From NCBI GenBank assembly GCA_002449665.1, contig DJXH01000029.1, positions 1,059-20,601 on the forward strand: DNA of 19,543 nt, written 5' to 3'. Of the stretch, positions 7,143-14,626 are shown piece after piece; position 1 is the stretch's first letter, and every line of letters starts with the position of its first letter. This DNA is from Bacteroidales bacterium UBA7009. GTDB taxonomy: Bacteria > Bacteroidota > Bacteroidia > Bacteroidales > Paludibacteraceae. Under the pieces are notes generated by a model, which did not search any database, had not been told where the DNA came from, and saw nothing but the letters and a program-made list of their open reading frames with translations. The position numbers were made by a program, and so were the translations under genes.

Positions 7143-8127
7143 TCAGCAGTTCCGCTATCTGCACGGCGTTGAGTGCTGCTCCTTTGCGTATCTGGTCGCC
7201 TACACACCAAAAATTCAGTTCTCTGTCGCTTGCAAGGTCTTGCCTTATCCTGCCTACGTAAATATCATCTTTCCCGCTGAGCATAAGCGGCATAGGGTAG
7301 GTGTTGCTTTCAGGTTCGTCCATCAGTTTGCAACCCTTACTCTCGGCTATAGTTCGGCGGAAGGCTTGTATATCAATGCTTTGTTCTGTCTCTACCCATA
7401 CCGCTTCGGAGTGGCAGCGCAGTGCGGGGACTCGCACGCAGGTCGCGCTTACGCTAAAGTCGGCGTGCATAATCTTGCGCGTCTCGTTGTGCATCTTCAT
7501 CTCCTCTTTGGTGTAGCCGTTCGGGGTAAAAGAATCGATATGAGGAATGAGGTTGAAGGCAAGCGGGTGAACAAACTTACTGTGTGTCTGCTCTTTGCCT
7601 GCGAGTGCCTGTGCCGTCTGGTCTATAAGTTCCTGCATCGCCGCTGCCCCGGCTCCGCTTGCGGCTTGGTAGGTGGCTACTCTCACGCGCCGTATGGGAC
7701 TAAGGTCATTAACCGCTTTGAGCGGCAACACCATAATGATTGTCGAGCAGTTGGGGTTGGCTATTATGCCCTTGTGGGCGAAAGCATCTCTTCCGTTCAC
7801 CTCCGGCACGACAAGAGGTACGCCCTCTTCCATACGGAATGCATTAGAGTTGTCTATCATCACGGCTCCGTAGCGTGTGATGTCGGCTGCAAATTCGCGG
7901 CTGATGCCTGCTCCTGCAGAGGTAAAGACGATGTCCGTATCCTTAAAGCAGTCGCCGTGCACAAGTCTTTCCACGCGTATGCTCCTGTCGCCAAAGGCAT
8001 ATTCTCTGCCCTCACTTCTTTCCGAGCCGAAGAGGCGCAGACGGTCTATGGGAAAATGCCGCTCTTGCAGTATTTTCATCAGTTCTTGCCCTACGGCACC
8101 AGATGCTCCGACTATAGATACGTTCAT
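7129..8127 (-). CDS. asd: Aspartate-semialdehyde dehydrogenase
   Basis: Asd reduces aspartyl phosphate to aspartate semialdehyde with NADPH. This is the branch point to lysine/diaminopimelate, threonine and methionine. The 332-residue length is normal. The nucleotide-binding loop is VGASGAVGQE (6-15). The catalytic cysteine is in ANPNCST (Cys127) and the catalytic histidine in RVPALRCHSEAV (His239). IDNSNAFR and VVPEVN are further family signatures. The ATG at 8127 is 7 nt after the fabF stop, so the gene is transcribed from the acpP promoter region. The stop lies inside a 14-bp tandem duplication that does not change the protein. Nothing suggests inactivation. Confidence 0.96.
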   Translation of the reverse strand: MNVSIVGASGAVGQELMKILQERHFPIDRLRLFGSERSEGREYAFGDRSIRVERLVHGDCFKDTDIVFTSAGAGISREFAADITRYGAVMIDNSNAFRMEEGVPLVVPEVNGRDAFAHKGIIANPNCSTIIMVLPLKAVNDLSPIRRVRVATYQAASGAGAAAMQELIDQTAQALAGKEQTHSKFVHPLAFNLIPHIDSFTPNGYTKEEMKMHNETRKIMHADFSVSATCVRVPALRCHSEAVWVETEQSIDIQAFRRTIAESKGCKLMDEPESNTYPMPLMLSGKDDIYVGRIRQDLASDRELNFWCVGDQIRKGAALNAVQIAELLIDKR

Positions 8128-8134
8128 AGCTCTT

Positions 8135-9388
8135 TTATGCTTTTTTGAATACTATACACGAGTTGTGTCCGCCGAAGCCGAAAGCGTTGGTGATGGCGTA
8201 GCGCAAGTCGCGTTTCTGTGCAGCGTTGAAGGTGAAGTTAAGGCGCGGGTTGATGTTCTCGTCGTCATCACCTTCGTCGTGGTTGATGGTGGGAGGTACG
8301 ACACCTTCATATATAGCCATTACTGTAAACAGAGCCTCTGCCGCTCCTGCCGCTCCTACCATGTGTCCGGTCATAGACTTGGTGGACGATATGTTCAGCC
8401 TCTCTGCATCGCTGCCCCATACGCGCTCTATGGCTTTCACCTCGGCTATGTCGCCAAGCGGAGTGGACGTACCGTGAGCGTTGATGTAATCGACTTCGGC
8501 GGGGGTAATCATAGCATCTTCTAATGCAAGTTTCATCACCTTTGCCGCTCCTACGCCTTCTGGATCTGGGGCTGTCATGTGGTAGGCATCGGCGTTGAGA
8601 GCCGCTCCTGCAAGTTCGGCATAAATCTTTGCCCCGCGTGCTTTGGCATGCTCATACTCTTCGAGGATAAGGCAGGCTGCGCCTTCGCTCAATATAAACC
8701 CGTCGCGCGATTTGGAGAAGGGTCGCGAAGCCGTTTCCGGGCTGTCGTTGCGTGTGGAGAGAGCGTGCATAGAGTTGAAGCCGCCTATGCCGGAGTAGGT
8801 AATGGTAGCATCGCTACCGCCTGTTACTATCACTTCCGCCTTGCCGAGCCTGAGGTAGTTGTACGCCTCCACTATCGCGCTCGCTGATGACGAACAAGCG
8901 GATGCTGTGGCAAAATTAACACCCCTTAAGCCAAAGTAGAGTGAAATCTGACCTGCACCCATATTCAGTATGGCTTTGGGTATATAGAAAGGATTGAAAT
9001 GCGGAGTGCCGTCGCCTCGTGTATATTCGCCGAAGCCGTCTTCCATAGTCAGTATGCCGCCCATACCGCTGCCCCAGATGACACCGATGCGATCAAGGTC
9101 TTCGCTTGTCAGGTCAAGCCCCGAGTCGGTTAGTGCTTCCTTGGCTGTATATACGGCAAACTGTGAATAGCGGTCAAGTTTGCGTGCCTCTTTGCGGTCC
9201 ATCACACTGCTGAAATCAAAGTCTTTTATTTCGCCTGCAAACTGTGTCTTATAGTTGGTCGGGTCAAACTGTGTGATGGTGTCCACGCCGCTCTTGCCGC
9301 TTTTGATAGCCTGCCAGGTGGAAACAAGGTCGTTGCCCACGGGGGTAAGCGCGCCCAGACCCGTTACTACTACTCTTTTCAGTTCCAT
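8135..9388 (-). CDS. fabF: Beta-ketoacyl-ACP synthase II
   Basis: FabF condenses malonyl-ACP with acyl-ACP in type II fatty-acid elongation. I choose the ATG at 9388 (417 residues, MELKRVVVTG), since the longer frame to 9484 would overlap acpP and adds residues with no family match. The active-site triad is complete: Cys165 in SACSSSAS, His305 in NAHGTSTPLGD and His342 in STKSMTGHMVGAAGA, with Lys337 also conserved. The C terminus NAFGFGGHN is the family's gate motif. The gene follows acpP by 79 nt, a spacer containing a strong hairpin, and precedes asd by 7 nt. Pairing with acpP is standard. Confidence 0.97.
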   Translation of the reverse strand: MELKRVVVTGLGALTPVGNDLVSTWQAIKSGKSGVDTITQFDPTNYKTQFAGEIKDFDFSSVMDRKEARKLDRYSQFAVYTAKEALTDSGLDLTSEDLDRIGVIWGSGMGGILTMEDGFGEYTRGDGTPHFNPFYIPKAILNMGAGQISLYFGLRGVNFATASACSSSASAIVEAYNYLRLGKAEVIVTGGSDATITYSGIGGFNSMHALSTRNDSPETASRPFSKSRDGFILSEGAACLILEEYEHAKARGAKIYAELAGAALNADAYHMTAPDPEGVGAAKVMKLALEDAMITPAEVDYINAHGTSTPLGDIAEVKAIERVWGSDAERLNISSTKSMTGHMVGAAGAAEALFTVMAIYEGVVPPTINHDEGDDDENINPRLNFTFNAAQKRDLRYAITNAFGFGGHNSCIVFKKA

Positions 9389-9409
9389 AATATAGTGTGC
9401 CCTTTTTAC

Positions 9410-9447
9410 TACATACGAGCCGCAGGAAGCCCTGAGACTCGTATGTA
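9410..9447. other. Hairpin in the acpP-fabF spacer
   Basis: TACATACGAG (9410-9419) and CTCGTATGTA (9438-9447) form a perfect 10-bp stem. The 18-nt loop can itself pair CAGG with CCTG. On the coding (minus) strand it is not followed by a T-run, so it looks like an mRNA-processing or stability element rather than a terminator. It could set a high ACP-to-FabF ratio; that role is inferred. Confidence 0.6.
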
Positions 9448-9467
9448 AATTTAGGTAAATAAGCCGT

Positions 9468-9713
9468 TTATTTCTGCTCTGCAAGTTTTTGCTCTACGTA
9501 AGCAATAGCCTCGCCTACTGTGGCAATCTTCTGAGTGTCTTCGTCGGGAATCTGGATGCCGAATACCTTCTCAAACTCCATTATCAACTCTACGGTATCT
9601 AACGAATCTGCACCCAAATCGGCAGTAAAACTTGCACCGGGGGTTACCTCATTTTCATTAACTGCCAACTTGTCGACGATAATAGCTTTTACCTTCTGTT
9701 CAATTTCTGACAT
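9468..9713 (-). CDS. acpP: Acyl carrier protein
   Basis: This 81-residue acidic protein carries growing fatty-acyl chains on a phosphopantetheine arm. The attachment motif GADSLDTVELIMEFEK is intact, with Ser37 the modified residue. The opening helix (SEIEQKVKAIIVDKLAV) and the closing helix (TVGEAIAYVEQKL) match the four-helix ACP fold and usual length. It is the first gene of the acpP-fabF-asd-U32 operon. A strong Bacteroidota promoter lies upstream with its -7 box at 9783-9776, giving a 5' UTR of about 55 nt. ACP is normally made in large excess over FabF, which fits the promoter-proximal position and the hairpin after it. Confidence 0.97.
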   Translation of the reverse strand: MSEIEQKVKAIIVDKLAVNENEVTPGASFTADLGADSLDTVELIMEFEKVFGIQIPDEDTQKIATVGEAIAYVEQKLAEQK

Positions 9714-9775
9714 AATATTATATAAATTAGGTGATTAAATTTTCCTCTACCTTATTTCAACCCACAAATCGGCGG

Positions 9776-9807
9776 CAAAGGTAGTGCTTTTTTTTGGTTT
9801 TGCCAAA
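9776..9807 (-). promoter_or_regulatory. Promoter of the acpP operon
   Basis: On the minus strand TTTG (9807-9804), 20 nt, then TACCTTTG (9783-9776) is a perfect match to the Bacteroidota -33/-7 pattern, so transcription should start near 9769. A small TTTTGG/CCAAAA inverted repeat (9792-9797 and 9803-9808) overlaps the -33 box. Confidence 0.85.
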
Positions 9808-9842
9808 ATTCTGTGCCAAAAAATAATAATAATAGGTATATA

Positions 9843-9874
9843 TTTGCACATTTTCGCAAAAAATCCTACCTTTG
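9843..9874 (+). promoter_or_regulatory. Promoter of dnaE
   Basis: TTTG (9843-9846), 20 nt, then TACCTTTG (9867-9874) is a perfect Bacteroidota promoter. The start site should fall in or next to the palindrome at 9879-9890, leaving a 5' UTR of roughly 50 nt before the ATG at 9933. Confidence 0.85.
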
Positions 9875-9878
9875 CAAT

Positions 9879-9890
9879 CCGCTTAAGCGG
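9879..9890. promoter_or_regulatory. 12-bp perfect palindrome at the dnaE start site
   Basis: CCGCTTAAGCGG begins 5 nt after the -7 box of the dnaE promoter, where RNA polymerase opens DNA and starts. A dimeric repressor bound here would block initiation. It could equally be a chance palindrome or a short 5' mRNA hairpin. Confidence 0.45.
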
Positions 9891-9932
9891 CAACGGATAA
9901 TCTTTGTTAAATCTATATAAAAGTCTGTAAAT

Positions 9933-12900
9933 ATGTCTTTTACTCACCTTCACGTCCATTCTCACTACTCTGTCCTTGACGGTATGTCCAAAGTGCCTGA
10001 CCTCGTAAACAAGTGTCGCAAAAACGGTATGAACGCCATCGCACTTACCGACCACGGCAATATGTACGGCATAAAAGAACTGCTTGACTACTGTAAAAAC
10101 CTCAATAAGCAACTCAAAGAGCAGGCGGAAAATGACGGTAGTGAATACGTCCCCTTCAAGCCCATAGTGGGCTGTGAGGCTTACTGCGCTCGACGCGGCA
10201 GACATAGTATGAAGGGCGACGAGGCTGTGAGCGCGGAAGGCAGAAAGTATATCATCGACCGCAGCGGCTGGCACCTTATCCTGCTTGCGAAGAACAAACA
10301 GGGCTATCGTAACCTCTGCCGTATAGTCAGTATGGGCTTTATGGAAGATGCGTTCAACTACACGAGCCGTATCGACAAAGAACTGCTCGAGCAGTATCAC
10401 GAGGGTATTATCTGCTGCTCCGCCTGCCTCGGCGGCGAACTGCCACAGAAGATTATGCTCGGTTTGCAGCGCGGCGACAGTATAGACAATCTTGACGACG
10501 GTGCTTTCGCCGAAGCGCAAGAGACGGTGCAGTGGTTTAAGAATCTCTTTGGTAGCGACTATTATCTTGAACTTCAACGACATCAGACCGACAAACCGGC
10601 AGCCGACCAAAACGTCTATCAACGTCAGCGGCAGGTCAATCCCGTTCTTATAGCCCTTGCACGCAAATATGATGTCAAACTCATAGCCACCAATGACGTA
10701 CATTTCGTAGAAGAAGAGCATGCCGAGGCGCACGACCGCCTTATCTGCCTTAGTACCAACCACTTTGTGGACGACGAGAACCGTATGCACTACACCAAAC
10801 AAGAGTGGCTCAAGACCCCCGAAGAGATGCAGGCAATCTTTGCCGACATACCCGAAGCACTTGGCAACACGCAGGATGTAGTTGATAAAGTGGAGATTTA
10901 TGACATCGACTCCGACCCTATTATGCCCAAGTTCCCCATTCCCGAAAGTTTCGGCACGGAAGAGTCATACCGCGAGCGGTTTACCGAGCAGCAACTCTTT
11001 GACGAGTTCACCCGCGACGAAAAAGGCGAGGTGGTGATGAACGAAGAAGAGGCAAAGAAGAAAATAAAGAAACTTGGCGGCTACGACCGCTTGTATCGTA
11101 TCAAACTTGAGGCCGACTACCTCGAACACCTGACTATGGAGGGTGCGCTCAAGCGTTACGGCAAAGATCGGCTTGAAAACGACGAGACCCTCAAAGAGCG
11201 TATCCGCTTTGAACTGCACATAATGAAGACGATGGGTTTCCCGGGGTATTTCCTTATAGTGATGGACTTTATTCGCGGTGCGAGAGAAGAACTCGGTGTG
11301 AGCGTAGGTCCCGGACGCGGTTCGGCAGCCGGCAGTGTGGTGGCTTACTGCCTGCATATCACTGACCTCGACCCGCTTGAGTATGACCTGCTCTTTGAGC
11401 GTTTCCTCAACCCCGACCGTATATCGCTCCCCGATATAGATACCGACTTTGATGACGAAGGTCGCGGTCGCGTACTTGACTGGGTGAGCCGCAAGTATGG
11501 TGAGACGCACGTGGCGCATATCATCACCTATGGTGGTATGGCTGCCAAGTCCGCTATTGCCGACGTGAGCCGTGTTCAGCGCGTACCTTTGCAGCGTGCC
11601 AATGAGATAAAAGCACTTATACCCGACCGTGGTTTCCCGGAAAACATAAAAGACGAAAAGGGCAAGTCGCCTAAAGTCAATCTCAAAAACTGCTATCAGT
11701 ACATAGACGAACTCCACCAAATGCTCGAAGGCGGTGAGCCGGAGATACGCAGTATGCTTACCTACGCAGCCCAATTAGAAGGTACCATACGGCAAGTGGG
11801 TATCCACGCTTGCGGCGTGATAATAGGAGCGGACGACCTGATGAACTTCGCGCCGCTCTCGTCCGTGGAAGACAAGGAACTCGGCAAACGCGTACTCGTT
11901 ACCGAATATGATGGTCACGTGGTGGAGAGCGTAGGACTGATAAAAATGGACTTCCTCGGCTTACGCACACTTACTATTATAAAGGAGTGCCTCAAAAACG
12001 TGAAGAAAGCGCGCGGCTTGGACATCGACATTGACCATATACCTATAGACGATGCCGAGACGTACAAACTCTTCCAAGAGGGCAGGACGGTTGCCGTCTT
12101 CCAGTTTGAGTCCGCCGGTATGCAGAAGTATATGAAGGAACTCAAACCCACCGTTATGGGAGACCTTATCGCCATGAACGCGCTCTACCGCCCGGGACCT
12201 ATGCAGTACATACCTCGGTTCATCCGCCGCAAACACGGACTTGAACCGGTTACGTACGACATCCCCGTTATGGAACGCTACCTCAAAGATACCTACGGCG
12301 TTACCGTCTATCAGGAGCAAGTCATGTTGCTCTCACGTCTGCTTGCCAACTTCACGCGCGGCGAGAGCGACATACTGCGTAAGGCTATGGGTAAGAAACA
12401 GATGGCTACACTGCAAAAACTCAAAGGTAAGTTTTTGGACGGCGGCAAAGCCAACGGACACGATGAGAAAATACTCGAGAAAATATGGACCGACTGGGAG
12501 GCTTTCGCTTCGTATGCTTTCAATAAGTCCCACGCCGCCTGCTACTCTTGGGTGGCATACCAGACGGCTTACCTCAAAGCCCACTTCCCCGCCGAGTTTA
12601 TGGCTGCCAACCTCACCGTGTCCAAAGACGACATAAAAGAGGTAACGAAATTTATGGACGAGTGCAAGAACCTCAAAATCAAAGTGCTGGAGCCGGATGT
12701 CAATGAGTCGGAACTGAACTTTACCGTCAATAAGAACGGCGATATACGTTTTGGTCTCGGTGGTATAAAAGGTGTGGGTGAAGCCGCCGTGGAGGCCATC
12801 ATCATCGAGCGGGAGAAAAACGGCAAATATAAAGATATATTCGATTTTATAGAGCGTGTCAACCTCCAAGCTTGCAACCGCAAGACTATCGAAAGTCTTG

Positions 12901-13949
12901 CTTTCGCCGGTGCTTTCGACTGCTTTACGGACATCTACCGCGAGCAGTTGGTAGGTATAAACGACAAAGGTGAGAATATGCTTGATGTCATTATGCGCTA
13001 TGGCAATACCTATCAGCAGGACAAGTCTATGCAGACTAATTCGCTCTTCGGCGACATGGGCGACTTTGCCGTGGATATACAGCGACCCAAGATGCCCCTC
13101 GCACCTCGTATGTCGCCTATCGAAAGGCTCAACATAGAGAAAAACCTCATAGGCATCTTCCTCAGTGCACACCCGCTTGACGAATTTGAGTTTGAGGCAA
13201 ACTATATGTGCAATATCTCCGCCGCTGAACTGCAGCAGTTTGACAGTTGGCGCAGTCCCGCCGCAAGAAAATCCTCAGATCAGACAAAAATGGACAATAA
13301 CGTCAAAACGGAGCCCGATAACGAAAATGACGAATTGGACACACAAGCCGAACCGGAGGAGGAAAAGCACGACATCGACCCCAACCAATGGCTCGCAGCC
13401 AAAGAGAATATGCCCCTGCGTTTCGCCGGTATTGTAACGCAGGCGGAAGAGGCTGTGTCGCAGAAAGGTAATCCCTACGGCAGATACGTAATAGAAGACT
13501 ATACGGGCAGTTATCGCCTTACGCTGTTCGGCGATGCCTACAAGCAGTGCGCACCTATGCTCAAGCCTAATCTCTATGTCTATATCACCGCCACCATTCA
13601 GCAGCGCGGCACAGGTACGCGCTGGTTCAAAGCCAAACCGACGGCAGAGGCGGAGTATGAACTCAAAGTAACGCAGGTCGAACTGCTAAAAGATGTGCAA
13701 GACAAACATTTTGAGAGACTTAGTCTGTATCTCCCCGCCGAGCATATTGTACCTGTACTTGTGGATGAATTAGATGAGGCAGTATCTAAAAGTGTAGGAA
13801 AAACGCAACTGCAGGTAACGGTAATAGACAGCGATTCACGCATTTCCGTTACCTTCACCTCTCAAAGAGGCATACGTATGACCACGCAACTGTATTCCTT
13901 CCTCAAATCGCAGATTGCAGAGGGCGTGCTAAAAATGGAGGTGTCTTAA
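9933..13949 (+). CDS. dnaE: DNA polymerase III alpha subunit
   Basis: This is the 1338-residue replicative DNA polymerase. The N-terminal PHP domain keeps putative metal ligands: HLHVHSH (5-11), TDHG (39-42), GCEAY (80-84) and TNDVH (253-257). It may therefore still be enzymatically active, unlike the E. coli one. The palm has GPGRGSAAG (459-467) and the catalytic aspartates in PDIDTDFD (Asp501, Asp503) and MDFLGLRTLTII (Asp673). A beta-clamp motif, QTNSLF, is at 1034-1039. An acidic, low-complexity linker (about 1112-1153, with EPEEEKHDID) precedes an OB-fold domain (about 1163-1250, RFAGIVTQAEE). The ATG at 9933 fits the promoter at 9843-9874. It is monocistronic and divergent from acpP. 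Confidence 0.97.
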   Translation: MSFTHLHVHSHYSVLDGMSKVPDLVNKCRKNGMNAIALTDHGNMYGIKELLDYCKNLNKQLKEQAENDGSEYVPFKPIVGCEAYCARRGRHSMKGDEAVSAEGRKYIIDRSGWHLILLAKNKQGYRNLCRIVSMGFMEDAFNYTSRIDKELLEQYHEGIICCSACLGGELPQKIMLGLQRGDSIDNLDDGAFAEAQETVQWFKNLFGSDYYLELQRHQTDKPAADQNVYQRQRQVNPVLIALARKYDVKLIATNDVHFVEEEHAEAHDRLICLSTNHFVDDENRMHYTKQEWLKTPEEMQAIFADIPEALGNTQDVVDKVEIYDIDSDPIMPKFPIPESFGTEESYRERFTEQQLFDEFTRDEKGEVVMNEEEAKKKIKKLGGYDRLYRIKLEADYLEHLTMEGALKRYGKDRLENDETLKERIRFELHIMKTMGFPGYFLIVMDFIRGAREELGVSVGPGRGSAAGSVVAYCLHITDLDPLEYDLLFERFLNPDRISLPDIDTDFDDEGRGRVLDWVSRKYGETHVAHIITYGGMAAKSAIADVSRVQRVPLQRANEIKALIPDRGFPENIKDEKGKSPKVNLKNCYQYIDELHQMLEGGEPEIRSMLTYAAQLEGTIRQVGIHACGVIIGADDLMNFAPLSSVEDKELGKRVLVTEYDGHVVESVGLIKMDFLGLRTLTIIKECLKNVKKARGLDIDIDHIPIDDAETYKLFQEGRTVAVFQFESAGMQKYMKELKPTVMGDLIAMNALYRPGPMQYIPRFIRRKHGLEPVTYDIPVMERYLKDTYGVTVYQEQVMLLSRLLANFTRGESDILRKAMGKKQMATLQKLKGKFLDGGKANGHDEKILEKIWTDWEAFASYAFNKSHAACYSWVAYQTAYLKAHFPAEFMAANLTVSKDDIKEVTKFMDECKNLKIKVLEPDVNESELNFTVNKNGDIRFGLGGIKGVGEAAVEAIIIEREKNGKYKDIFDFIERVNLQACNRKTIESLAFAGAFDCFTDIYREQLVGINDKGENMLDVIMRYGNTYQQDKSMQTNSLFGDMGDFAVDIQRPKMPLAPRMSPIERLNIEKNLIGIFLSAHPLDEFEFEANYMCNISAAELQQFDSWRSPAARKSSDQTKMDNNVKTEPDNENDELDTQAEPEEEKHDIDPNQWLAAKENMPLRFAGIVTQAEEAVSQKGNPYGRYVIEDYTGSYRLTLFGDAYKQCAPMLKPNLYVYITATIQQRGTGTRWFKAKPTAEAEYELKVTQVELLKDVQDKHFERLSLYLPAEHIVPVLVDELDEAVSKSVGKTQLQVTVIDSDSRISVTFTSQRGIRMTTQLYSFLKSQIAEGVLKMEVS

Positions 13950-14004
13950 GTTGGGGCTGATTATTGTATAAAATTTCTGAAAAATGTATTATCGTTAAGA
14001 TTTC

Positions 14005-14036
14005 TTTGGCGATTTATAGTTAAACCACTACTTTTG
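14005..14036 (+). promoter_or_regulatory. Promoter of the small outer-membrane protein gene
   Basis: TTTG (14005-14008), 20 nt, then TACTTTTG (14029-14036) is a perfect Bacteroidota promoter. It gives a 5' UTR of about 80 nt before the ATG at 14125, so the gene is independent of dnaE. No clear terminator is visible between dnaE and this promoter. Confidence 0.85.
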
Positions 14037-14124
14037 CAGGCTTTTTTGCCCGCGATTTTATAGCCAACTATAGCAAGTGAGCGAAAACAGCGTAATTAAC
14101 AATACCTTAAATATAAATATAATA

Positions 14125-14619
14125 ATGAAAAAGAAAATTTTGTTTGCCGCTTTGTTGCTTGTGAGTACGGCGGCAGTAGTATCAGCCCAACCGCGTTCAG
14201 TAGGTCTTAACCTCGGTCCCTGGACCTCCCTTTCATATCAACACGGTTTCGGTGAAGCCAACATGCTTGACGTAGCAGCCAACATCATCCTGCCTTTTAA
14301 CGGCAATTTCGGTGTCGGCGGACACGTAACCTACGATTGGATTGACCCATTCAACGCCGCCGTGCCTTGGCAGGAAAGAGGCGAATGGCACTGGTATATG
14401 GGTGTCGGCGGTAGCGGCGGTTTCGTCTTTGGTAACACCGGCGGTTTTTACGCAGGCGTTGCCGGTCATATCGGTATTGAATACGACTTTTGGTTCCCGC
14501 TCCAACTCTCTCTTGACTGGCGTCCCTCTCTCGGCGTTGCCGACCGTGGCGGAAAAGTAGGCTTCAACGATGGCGGTCTGTGGGGTCCCCTCTCGCTTGG
14601 CGTTAGATATAAGTTCTGA
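14125..14619 (+). CDS. Small outer-membrane beta-barrel protein
   Basis: I choose the ATG at 14125 (164 residues, MKKKILFAALLL). The longer frame from 14077 only adds leader residues ahead of an obvious signal peptide, which is probably cut after VSA at 21. The mature part has about eight short alternating strands rich in Gly, Trp, Tyr and Phe (GLNLGPWTSLSYQHGF, NFGVGGHVTYDWIDP, WYMGVGGSGGFVFG, GFYAGVAGHIGIEYDF). It ends in LGVRYKF, a terminal aromatic residue as in many outer-membrane barrels. It probably forms an 8-stranded barrel of the OmpA/OmpW size class. Substrate and role are unknown. It converges on folC with only 7 bp between the stops. Confidence 0.82.
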   Translation: MKKKILFAALLLVSTAAVVSAQPRSVGLNLGPWTSLSYQHGFGEANMLDVAANIILPFNGNFGVGGHVTYDWIDPFNAAVPWQERGEWHWYMGVGGSGGFVFGNTGGFYAGVAGHIGIEYDFWFPLQLSLDWRPSLGVADRGGKVGFNDGGLWGPLSLGVRYKF

Positions 14620-14626
14620 TTAGAAG

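Noticed and set aside
6952..8148. Open frame of 398 codons on plus opposite asd and the U32 gene
   Set aside because: Both minus-strand genes have complete catalytic motifs; this frame is a composition shadow.
9389..9484. N-terminal extension of FabF to 9484
   Set aside because: It would overlap acpP and the spacer hairpin, and MELKRVVVTG at 9388 is the normal FabF start.
9747..10802. Open frame of 351 codons on minus across the dnaE start
   Set aside because: It lies opposite the DnaE PHP domain and both divergent promoters; DnaE is certain and this frame shows no motifs.
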